Shown: positions 1 through 6,241 of the stretch, in pieces | Layout: the number at the start of each line of letters is the position of its first letter | Position numbering within the stretch: the stretch's first letter is position 1 | Assembly: GCA_015057755.1 (NCBI GenBank) | Contig: SVDR01000063.1 | Span: forward strand, 1 to 12,379 | Length of the DNA stretch: 12,379 nucleotides | Reading direction: 5' to 3' | Source: Lachnoclostridium sp. | GTDB taxonomy: Bacteria > Bacillota_A > Clostridia > Lachnospirales > Lachnospiraceae | Made by a program: the position numbers and the translations under genes | The notes under the pieces: model-generated | The model's input: only the letters and a program-made list of their open reading frames with translations | The model's database searches: none | Told to the model about the DNA's origin: nothing

Positions 1-11
1 AACCACAAAAC

Positions 12-56
12 ATTCTCAAGTTTTATTCGCAAAAAGTGTGAACAAAACTTGAGAAT
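12..56 (-). terminator. Hairpin downstream of the serine-dehydratase-like gene
   Basis: A perfect 13-bp inverted repeat (12-24 pairs with 44-56, ATTCTCAAGTTTT against AAAACTTGAGAAT) encloses a 19-nt loop. It lies about 60 nt past the TGA of the minus-strand gene, and on that strand the stem is followed by GTTTTGTGG, a short T-rich tail. It is probably the intrinsic terminator of the FAH/SDH unit. The tail is weak, so another role is possible. Confidence 0.55.
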
Positions 57-116
57 CTACATTGAAATCTACATTATTCCCTTATTATTTACCTGTTTAT
101 CTTTCACATGTTTAGT

Positions 117-896
117 TCATTTGACATTTCCCTGCTCTGCCGCAAGTCTGCGCCACTCAACCATATCTGCAAATAACTGCGCCTGCTTCGTTGATGTCGT
201 CGGAACCGGAAGAACCGGCTTCAAAACTGCATAAGAACAGGTTCCCAGCACTTCTTTTGTCTGTGCTGTCGGCTCACAGTCAACCTTAAACCAGTGCATC
301 TGACCAATACCGTAACCATTTTCCTTATTTTGTCCTTCTCCGATTCCATGTTCCAGAACCGGCTGACAGCCGGAAATCTTTGTATACAGTATCTCATGAT
401 CAAGTTCGCGTTGTTCATCGTATACACAAAGCACGTATGTATCGCCTTTTCCGACAAACTCATAACCATTGACCCAAACGGTTTCAATCATTCCGCCGCC
501 AATGGAATTGGCAACGAGAGAAGCTTTTTTACCGGATATTCCAGTCAGGATAAATTTCAAAGAGTTGATATGCGGACTCTCCTTCATACTGCAGAAATCA
601 AATTTGTACGGGATTCCGCGCCCCTTCAAATCTGCTTTCACACCAAAAAATCCTTTATAATTCGGCAAATGGCCCATGGCGCCATTGAGCATGCCAAGAT
701 CCTCATTCATCGTTCCGAATGTTCCTTTGAATGAACCGTCATTGTCCAGCTCAACTAAAATCTCTGCTACTTCTTCTCCTAAAATGGAGTTGCACAGATA
801 ACCTGCTCGACACGGAGCTGCCATGTGGGAGCTGGAACCCGGCTGCATGATCGGACCAAACACATCATTATAAAATTCCGGATACAGTTCTATCAT
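117..896 (-). CDS. Serine dehydratase beta-domain-like protein (stand-alone)
   Basis: The 259-residue product resembles the beta chain of iron-sulfur L-serine dehydratases, whose alpha/beta pair deaminates serine to pyruvate. What is seen: an N-terminal DVFGPIMQPGSSSH block (residues 11-24) matching the family GPxxxGPSSSHTAG signature, followed by PCRAG; a GSF/GT-rich stretch at 54-62; and SIGGGMIET (131-139), matching the SIGGG block of SdaAB. After about residue 175 the C-terminus departs from ordinary SdaAB. From memory, clostridial relatives with this ending continue into an SDH-alpha domain carrying the Fe-S cysteines; here translation stops at Gln-Gly-Asn-Val-Lys and a hairpin follows. 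The alpha partner, if any, is elsewhere. It starts 20 nt after the upstream FAH gene behind a GGTGG ribosome binding site, so the two are probably cotranscribed. The canonical Thr after SSSH is Met25. Activity by itself is doubtful; the family call is fairly secure. Confidence 0.72.
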   Translation of the reverse strand: MIELYPEFYNDVFGPIMQPGSSSHMAAPCRAGYLCNSILGEEVAEILVELDNDGSFKGTFGTMNEDLGMLNGAMGHLPNYKGFFGVKADLKGRGIPYKFDFCSMKESPHINSLKFILTGISGKKASLVANSIGGGMIETVWVNGYEFVGKGDTYVLCVYDEQRELDHEILYTKISGCQPVLEHGIGEGQNKENGYGIGQMHWFKVDCEPTAQTKEVLGTCSYAVLKPVLPVPTTSTKQAQLFADMVEWRRLAAEQGNVK

Positions 897-916
897 AAAT
901 CATTCCACCTTTTCCA

Positions 917-1816
917 TTATTCCACAATCGTATTGCGAAGCGTACCGATTCCTTCTACGATACATTCCACCACGTCTCCTACGTTCAGGAACTTAGGCGG
1001 TGTAAAGCCCATTCCAACGCCGGACGGAGTTCCTGTGGCGATCAGTGTACCAGCTTTCAACGTCATACCCTGGCTGAGCTCCACGATCACATCTTCAATG
1101 TCATTCAAGAAGAGTTCTGTATTGGAATCCTGACGAAGCTCTCCGTTTACCTTGGACTGAATCTTTAACTTCGGCGGGTACTCAACAGCATCTTCTGTTG
1201 TGATCCACGGTCCCAGCGGAGTAAAGTTATCCAGACTCTTTCCGAAATACCACTGGCTGTGAGCCGTCTGCACCTCACGGGCGCTCACGTCATTCATGAT
1301 CGTATAACCGAAAATGTAGTCGCGCACGTCTTCACGCTTTACATTTTTTGCATCTTTCTTGATCACGACAACCAGCTCTGCCTCGTAATCCAGCTGTTTG
1401 GTCAGATCGCGATGAGCAGAGATTCCGCCATCCGGATCGACTGCACGATTGACGCGTTTGGAGAAATAGATTGCCTGTTTCGCATGCTGTTTTGTAAAGC
1501 TGTCTTTTGCAAACTTTGCAGATTCCTCTGCGTGGGCTGCGTAATTGATTCCCAGACAGATGATATCCTGATCCGGTTCCGGAATCGGAGCCAGAACCTT
1601 CACATCTTCCATCGGAGCTGCGCCCGGAACATCATGCGGCTCTTTTTTCAGAATATACTGCAGCATCTCCATCTCAGACTGTCCGATCTCTCTGATCAGA
1701 TCCTTCATATCAGTATAATCCATTCCAGCCGCAGAAACCGGATACACCCAGGTCTCTTCCTGATTCAGAACACCGATCATTTCCTTTTTACCTACGATAT
1801 ATGTCAGCAATTTCAT
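917..1816 (-). CDS. Fumarylacetoacetate hydrolase family protein
   Basis: This 299-residue cytosolic enzyme belongs to the FAH superfamily (2-keto-acid hydrolases, decarboxylases and isomerases using a divalent metal). An N-terminal domain of about 75 residues (MKLLTYIVGKKEMIGVL...) precedes the catalytic fold beginning at ICLGINYAAHAEES (86-99), where His95 and Glu97/98 fit the catalytic NYxxHxxE motif. The metal ligands are recognisable as Glu145 and Glu147 in DYEAEL and Asp176 in NDVSARE; QWYFGKSLDNFTPLGPW (188-204) and ATGTPSGVG (260-268) are also classic. The length is normal and the site looks intact, so it should be active. The substrate cannot be read from sequence: fumarylpyruvate, acylpyruvates, 2,4-diketo-3-deoxy sugar acids and oxaloacetate are all used by relatives. 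AGGAGG sits about 10 nt before the ATG. The SDH-beta-like gene follows after 20 nt, hinting at a shared route for a hydroxy-amino or keto acid, which is inference. Confidence 0.88.
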   Translation of the reverse strand: MKLLTYIVGKKEMIGVLNQEETWVYPVSAAGMDYTDMKDLIREIGQSEMEMLQYILKKEPHDVPGAAPMEDVKVLAPIPEPDQDIICLGINYAAHAEESAKFAKDSFTKQHAKQAIYFSKRVNRAVDPDGGISAHRDLTKQLDYEAELVVVIKKDAKNVKREDVRDYIFGYTIMNDVSAREVQTAHSQWYFGKSLDNFTPLGPWITTEDAVEYPPKLKIQSKVNGELRQDSNTELFLNDIEDVIVELSQGMTLKAGTLIATGTPSGVGMGFTPPKFLNVGDVVECIVEGIGTLRNTIVE

Positions 1817-1857
1817 ACTGTCTGTCCTCCTGCCTGTCTAACAGCAATTTACAAATA

Positions 1858-1886
1858 CACGGCTGCCAGATTTCTGCGCAGCCGTG
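1858..1886 (-). terminator. Intrinsic terminator after trpS
   Basis: A perfect 9-bp GC-rich stem (CACGGCTGC at 1858-1866 with GCAGCCGTG at 1878-1886) with an 11-nt loop begins about 20 nt after the trpS stop. Read on the minus strand it is followed by TATTTGTAAATTG. It separates trpS from the FAH gene, which begins about 40 nt further on, so the FAH unit either has a promoter overlapping this hairpin or receives trpS read-through. Confidence 0.8.
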
Positions 1887-1906
1887 GGAATATACGAGTA
1901 TTTGAA

Positions 1907-2911
1907 TTAACGAATTCTCTCCGGGAAACCAACCTTCTTCTGAACTTTTCTTAAAGTCTTGTTGGAGAAGTAAGCTGCTTTCTCTGCATTCTCTTTGATC
2001 ACTTTGTCAATGTAATCTTTGTTCTTTGTAAGGTCGTTGTAGTTGTCCTGAAGCGGTTTCAGTACAGAAACGATCGCCTCGCCAACGCCCATCTTGAAGT
2101 CGCCGTAGCCCTTACCGTCGAACTCAGCCTCAACCTCAGCCGGTGTCTTGCCTGTGCATGCACAGTAGATATCGATCAGGTTCTTGATACCCGGCTGCTC
2201 ATCGCTGTAACGCACACATGCAACAGAGTCTGTTACGGCACGTTTACATTTGCGGATGATCGTATCCGGATCGTCCATTAAGTAAATGCTGCCGTTCGGG
2301 TTTTCATCAGACTTGGACATCTTCTTAGTGGGATCCTGTAAGCTCATGATCTTCGCGCCTGCTTTTCCGATGTACGGCTCCGGAACAGTGAATACATCGC
2401 CGTAAATGTTGTTGAAACGGTTTGCAATATCTCTTGTCAGCTCCAGATGCTGCATCTGGTCAGCACCTACCGGAACTACGTCTGCCTGGAACAGAAGAAT
2501 ATCTGCTGCCATCAGTACCGGATATGTGAACAGACCTGCGTTGATATTGTCCGCATGTTTTGCAGATTTATCCTTGAACTGTGTCATACGGTTTAATTCG
2601 CCCATGTAAGTGAAGCAGTTTAAGATCCAGGCCAGCTCTGCATGACCGGAAACGTGGGACTGATAATAAATGCAGTTCTTCTCCGGATCAAGGCCTGCTG
2701 CAATGTAAAGTGTAAGCAGGTTTCTCGCACGCTTTCTAAGTTCAGCCGGATCCTGGCGAACTGTGATGGAGTGCATATCTACTACACTGTAAAATGTCTG
2801 ATAATCATCAGCGATCTGAACCCAGTTCTTTAACGCTCCAAGGTAGTTACCAATTGTTAAATTACCGGTTGCCTGCATGCCGCTGAATAATGTTTTCTTT
2901 CCGTCTAACAT
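1907..2911 (-). CDS. trpS: Tryptophanyl-tRNA synthetase
   Basis: The 334-residue class I aminoacyl-tRNA synthetase charges tRNA-Trp in the cytosol. The opening TLFSGMQATGNLTIGNYLGA matches the TrpRS start, with TIGN (19-22) replacing the HIGH motif as usual. The tryptophan pocket region PVLMAADILLFQADVVPVGADQ spans residues 131-152, HLELTRDIANRFN follows, and KMSKS is intact at 197-201. The C-terminal helical anticodon-recognition part is complete and the length is normal for the bacterial enzyme. AAGGAG lies at usual spacing before the ATG. A TTGTAA-17-TATAAT promoter is present upstream. I searched the 255-nt leader for the T-box consensus (TGGNACCGCG) and did not find it, so it does not look T-box controlled. 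It is transcribed divergently from luxS. Confidence 0.97.
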   Translation of the reverse strand: MLDGKKTLFSGMQATGNLTIGNYLGALKNWVQIADDYQTFYSVVDMHSITVRQDPAELRKRARNLLTLYIAAGLDPEKNCIYYQSHVSGHAELAWILNCFTYMGELNRMTQFKDKSAKHADNINAGLFTYPVLMAADILLFQADVVPVGADQMQHLELTRDIANRFNNIYGDVFTVPEPYIGKAGAKIMSLQDPTKKMSKSDENPNGSIYLMDDPDTIIRKCKRAVTDSVACVRYSDEQPGIKNLIDIYCACTGKTPAEVEAEFDGKGYGDFKMGVGEAIVSVLKPLQDNYNDLTKNKDYIDKVIKENAEKAAYFSNKTLRKVQKKVGFPERIR

Positions 2912-2998
2912 AATCTATCTCCTTACTACTATAAAATCTTTTTCTTTCCGCAAATCCTTCTTCCGAATTTACGCAATTTCGAAAATCAATTACTTCAC

Positions 2999-3027
2999 AT
3001 TATAGTACAAGTTTTCCTTGGTTACAA
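2999..3027 (-). promoter_or_regulatory. Promoter of trpS
   Basis: On the minus strand a perfect TATAAT (plus 2999-3004) lies 17 nt downstream of TTGTAA (plus 3022-3027), a good sigma-A-type promoter. Transcription would start near 2992, giving a leader of about 80 nt before the trpS ATG. Confidence 0.72.
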
Positions 3028-3050
3028 GACAAAAGTTAGGAATGTTGTTC

Positions 3051-3079
3051 TTGTATCTTTTGTTTTTTCCCTATATAAT
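3051..3079 (+). promoter_or_regulatory. Promoter of luxS
   Basis: TTGTAT (3051-3056), a 17-nt spacer and a perfect TATAAT (3074-3079) form a sigma-A-type promoter reading toward luxS. The -35 boxes of this and the divergent trpS promoter are only about 23 nt apart. A second TATAAT at 3114-3119 lacks a good -35 box. Just before the AGAAAGGA ribosome binding site a small stem (GTGCC 3133-3137 with GGCAC 3144-3148) may influence luxS translation. Confidence 0.7.
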
Positions 3080-3166
3080 GAATATGGTTTCATTTTAAAT
3101 CAAGTATTTCTACTATAATAATATATTTTCACGTGCCCGCTGCGGCACAGAAAGGACATTCATTTT

Positions 3167-3646
3167 ATGGAAAAGATTGCAAGCTTTACTGTCAACCATC
3201 TCACACTCCTTCCGGGCGTATACGTTTCCCGTCAGGATATGGTCGGAGAGACAAAAGTAACTACATTCGATCTTCGCATGACACGCCCGAACTTTGAGCC
3301 GGTTATGAATACTGCTGAAATGCATGCCATTGAGCATCTCGGCGCTACATTTTTAAGAAACCACAAAGACTATAAGGATCTGACCATCTACTTCGGACCG
3401 ATGGGCTGCCGCACAGGTTTCTATCTGATCCTGGCAGGCGATTACAAATCCGCAGATGTCGTTCCGCTTCTGAAAGAGATGTTCGCATTTATCCGCGATT
3501 ACGAGGGAGCAATCCCGGGTGCTGCTGCAAGAGACTGCGGAAACTACCTGGATCTGAACCTTCCGATGGCGAAGTATCTGGCGAAGAAGTATCTGGAAGA
3601 AGTGCTTGAAAACATTGGAGAAGAGAGACTGGTATATCCAGAATAA
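3167..3646 (+). CDS. luxS: S-ribosylhomocysteine lyase LuxS (AI-2 synthesis)
   Basis: The 159-residue metalloenzyme cleaves S-ribosylhomocysteine to homocysteine and 4,5-dihydroxy-2,3-pentanedione, the precursor of the signal AI-2, and so serves both the activated methyl cycle and quorum signalling. The metal site is complete: His53 and His57 in HAIEH, with the catalytic Glu56 between them, and Cys124 in ARDCGNY. The catalytic Cys81 lies in GPMGCRTGFY. The N-terminal HLTLLPGVYVSRQD block and the length match the family. The ATG is preceded by AGAAAGGA at about 10 nt. It is monocistronic here: it has its own promoter and is followed by the 161-nt palindromic element, converging on the GH13-Ogt fusion gene. 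No nucleosidase (mtn) gene lies nearby, so the upstream step must be encoded elsewhere. Confidence 0.98.
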   Translation: MEKIASFTVNHLTLLPGVYVSRQDMVGETKVTTFDLRMTRPNFEPVMNTAEMHAIEHLGATFLRNHKDYKDLTIYFGPMGCRTGFYLILAGDYKSADVVPLLKEMFAFIRDYEGAIPGAAARDCGNYLDLNLPMAKYLAKKYLEEVLENIGEERLVYPE

Positions 3647-3712
3647 GATTAAGTAAATTTGGCCAGATATGTATTTAGGTTTAGTAAAATATAATAAAAG
3701 TTATATCTGTTA

Positions 3713-3873
3713 AAAATCCCGTACTGTCTTAATTGATAGGCTAGACGACTGCACTTCACAAGTTTTGCGCCCTTACGGAGGTTGCAAACGCATTTATCGC
3801 AACTAAAGTAAGGGCGAATAAAACGCAGTGAAGGAAAGGTAGTCAGCCGTTAATTAAGACAGTACGGGATTTT
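3713..3873. repeat. 161-nt palindromic element, MITE-like or structured RNA/terminator
   Basis: This fills most of the 260-nt gap between convergent luxS and the GH13-Ogt gene. The outer arms are 22 nt and perfectly complementary (3713-3734 with 3852-3873, outer end AAAATCCCGTACTGTC). Inside, pairing continues with small bulges: GGCT 3739-3742 with AGCC 3845-3848, GACT 3747-3750 with AGTC 3841-3844, CTTCAC 3754-3759 with GTGAAG 3828-3833, GTTTT 3762-3766 with AAAAC 3820-3824, CGCCCTTAC 3768-3776 with GTAAGGGCG 3808-3816, and GTTGC 3781-3785 with GCAAC 3799-3803 closing a 13-nt loop. No ORF is present. Both ends finish in T-rich runs, so it can act as a bidirectional terminator. It is far larger than a normal terminator, so a non-autonomous mobile element or a structured RNA is also possible. 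A convincing target duplication is not visible. Confidence 0.75.
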
Positions 3874-3906
3874 CTATTAGAATACTTTTTTATTATTTTT
3901 ACTAAG

Positions 3907-6180
3907 CTAAATCAAGTACTTCTTCTCCAGCTCCAACAGCTGCACCTTCACATCCGTTCCGCCTGCATAGCCCACGATTCCGCCGTCTGCGCCCACAACT
4001 CTGTGACACGGAATGAAAATCGGAAGCGGGTTTCGGTTATTTGCCATTCCGACTGCACGGCTGGCATTTTCATTTCCAATCTGCGCAGCGATTTCCTTGT
4101 AGCTTCTGGTTTCCCCATACGGGATCGTCTGCAGAGCCTCCCAGACTTTCATCTGGAATTCTGTTCCAACCGGATCCAATGGAAGATCAAATTCTTTTCG
4201 TTCTCCCACGAAATACTCTTTCAACTGCTTGTACGCTTTCTCCAGGATCGGAAGATTGTCTTCCACCATACCGGCTTCGATCATCTTCGTCGGTGCGTTG
4301 CGTCCAAAGCAAAGCTCAATGATATCTCCTTTTTCACAAACCAGCGTTACATCTCCGATCGGAAGGGTATAGCTGCAATATCCGGTCTCTTCAACTGCGA
4401 TCAATACCACTACCGTGTATGGCGGGATCTGCGCGTAGATACGGTCTTTTACCGTCGCTCCGCCGCCGGATGTATCATAAAGCGGCTGCCAGATCAAGCC
4501 TTTCGGAAGTCTTGGAAGTCCCAGTTTATGTGTTCCCCAGTGGAAATTGTACGCCACATAGAAATTCTGGTCCGGTGTACCGTCCTCTTTCTTCGCATAT
4601 GCGCCCCAGTACATGATGCCCAGCTGTTTTCTGAAATACTCCAGATCCGGTTTCCATGCACTCTGTCCGTGATATGAAACATCCGGACAACCCAGGGACT
4701 TATAATCTGCGTGTTTCGGAGCCTGATCCATATGGAATAATTTATGTTCCTTACGGAATCGGATAAACTCTCTTACTACCTGGAACAAATCAGAATTTTC
4801 CTCCAGCTGATTCCAGTCAAGCCAGCCAATCTCATTATCCTGACAGTAGGCGTTATTGTTTCCGCCCTGTGTATTTCCGAATTCATCGCCTGCCATGATA
4901 AGCGGCGTTCCCTGGCTCAGGAGCAACAGTAAAAATGCGTTGTAAAGCTGCTGCTTTCTCAGTTTATTGACCTTTTCCACATCGGTCGGTCCTTCAATGC
5001 CACAGTTCCAGGAAGCATTGTAATCTGCTCCGTCACGGTTCTCTTCGCCGTTGGCTTCATTATGCTTTTCATCGTATGTGACCATGTCCATCATGGTAAA
5101 TCCGTTGGTATTGGCCATATAATTGATGATCGCATATCCACTCGGGTTCTTGGAAGTCCATTCCATCAGACGCTCCATCATTCCCTGATCGCCTTTCAGA
5201 ACCCGGCGCATGTCCATCTGGAATTTGTCGTTGTATTCTGCAAGACGTTTTTCACGCACAGACACCGGACCGGCGTTTCTTAAAGGAGCCGCCTTAGCGT
5301 TCCATTCATTTGCAAATAATTTTAAATCTTTCAAAAACGGATCTGCTTCGATCGCTGCGGTTGGAACGGCTCCCGATAATTTGAATCCGTCCACGTGATA
5401 TTCTTCCGCCCAATATCTCAGCACATCCAGCACCTGCGGGATGGTCTCTTCTCCGGTAAAATATATTTCCGGAATACATTCCAGACCTGCATCGTGCAGT
5501 TCTTTTACCATAATCTTGAACTCAGTTTCCACAGGCATGAATCCGGTTCCGTACGCTTCCTTAGGAGCGTATGGGAATGTCGGTCCGTAGCCCCAGTAAT
5601 TCAGCTTCCCGCTGGAATCCATCACCTCATCGAACTCTGCCACAGGCATCAGTTCCAGGCTGGTCACGCCCAGACTCTTAAAATACGGGATCATTTCCAC
5701 GATACCTGCGTAAGTTCCCTTGTTTCTCACATGGGAAGACGGATGCTTGGTCAGACCACGCACATGGAAACGGTATAGAATCGTGTCGGAATACGGAATG
5801 GACGGCTTTTTGTCTTCATCCCAGTTAAATGAATGATCTGCCACACGGGCACGAACCAATGGCCATGTCTCTGTCTCCTTCGAAACACTTCCCCAGACAT
5901 TTCGACCTGTTACCGCCTTCGCACACGGATCTACAAACCATGTTCCGTCCGCCAGAAAACCATACTCCAGTCCCTTGAAATCATATCCCGGAAGGCTCAT
6001 GGTCCAGACATCGCCAATGCGGTCTTCTTTACGAAAATCCATCTGCTCAAAACATTCTTTTTCGCCTGCTTTGAACAGCAGCAGCGATACCTTCTCCGCT
6101 TCTGCCTGCACCAAAACTTCAGCTCCGCTCTCTGTGATCGTTATACCAAGCGGGTACATCATATTCGTTCTCTTTGCCAT
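3907..6180 (-). CDS. Fusion: catalytically degenerate GlgX/isoamylase-like GH13 + O6-alkylguanine-DNA alkyltransferase (Ogt)
   Basis: This 757-residue protein has two modules. Residues ~8-100 are a CBM48-like domain (YPLG start) and ~130-595 a GlgX/isoamylase-type GH13 barrel, recognised by NEANGEENRDG (374-384) and GDEFGNTQGGNNNAYCQDNE (431-450). By family alignment from memory, its catalytic residues are lost: region I has Glu238, Thr242, Gly243 where DxxxNH belongs and lacks a loop; the nucleophile is Ser269 (GFKLS for GFRFD); the acid/base is Asn291 (LFANEWN for LIAExWD); and region IV is TN (358-359) for HD. Residues ~597-757 are a whole Ogt: RAVGMANNRNP (708-718), PCHRV with acceptor Cys725, and Glu752 in LLELE. 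Ogt transfers alkyl groups from O6-alkylguanine to itself. The join is in frame with almost no linker. A GGGGGG ribosome binding site lies 8 nt before the ATG, 61 nt after uup. The alkyltransferase should be active; the GH13 part probably is not. Confidence 0.9.
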   Translation of the reverse strand: MAKRTNMMYPLGITITESGAEVLVQAEAEKVSLLLFKAGEKECFEQMDFRKEDRIGDVWTMSLPGYDFKGLEYGFLADGTWFVDPCAKAVTGRNVWGSVSKETETWPLVRARVADHSFNWDEDKKPSIPYSDTILYRFHVRGLTKHPSSHVRNKGTYAGIVEMIPYFKSLGVTSLELMPVAEFDEVMDSSGKLNYWGYGPTFPYAPKEAYGTGFMPVETEFKIMVKELHDAGLECIPEIYFTGEETIPQVLDVLRYWAEEYHVDGFKLSGAVPTAAIEADPFLKDLKLFANEWNAKAAPLRNAGPVSVREKRLAEYNDKFQMDMRRVLKGDQGMMERLMEWTSKNPSGYAIINYMANTNGFTMMDMVTYDEKHNEANGEENRDGADYNASWNCGIEGPTDVEKVNKLRKQQLYNAFLLLLLSQGTPLIMAGDEFGNTQGGNNNAYCQDNEIGWLDWNQLEENSDLFQVVREFIRFRKEHKLFHMDQAPKHADYKSLGCPDVSYHGQSAWKPDLEYFRKQLGIMYWGAYAKKEDGTPDQNFYVAYNFHWGTHKLGLPRLPKGLIWQPLYDTSGGGATVKDRIYAQIPPYTVVVLIAVEETGYCSYTLPIGDVTLVCEKGDIIELCFGRNAPTKMIEAGMVEDNLPILEKAYKQLKEYFVGERKEFDLPLDPVGTEFQMKVWEALQTIPYGETRSYKEIAAQIGNENASRAVGMANNRNPLPIFIPCHRVVGADGGIVGYAGGTDVKVQLLELEKKYLI

Positions 6181-6241
6181 AGTATGTTCCCCCCATTACT
6201 ATCTCCGGCATTGTGAGCCCGGTTTCTTCTATAAAATATAA

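Noticed and set aside
2912..3110. T-box riboswitch for trpS
   Set aside because: Amino-acid-synthetase genes in Firmicutes often have one, but neither the TGGNACCGCG core nor an antiterminator/terminator pair is visible on the minus strand; a plain promoter explains the leader.
3664..3709. CAGATAT/ATATCTG inverted repeat after luxS as a separate element
   Set aside because: Only 7 bp with a 32-nt AT-rich loop next to the large palindrome; expected by chance in such sequence.
3713..3873. Retron msr-msd, 6S RNA or integron attC site for the long palindrome
   Set aside because: There is no reverse transcriptase or integron integrase nearby, no large central bubble as in 6S RNA, and no attC-type core boxes at the ends; left as an unclassified palindromic element.
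4003..4677. 224-codon plus-strand ORF opposite the Ogt domain, and similar plus-strand ORFs opposite trpS, uup and exoA
   Set aside because: They are antisense shadows of strongly conserved minus-strand genes, show no recognisable protein family and have no ribosome binding sites.
6181..6241. Separate promoter or terminator between uup and the GH13-Ogt gene
   Set aside because: Only a 4-bp CCGG stem and AT-rich sequence without a paired -35/-10; the genes are better read as one transcript.
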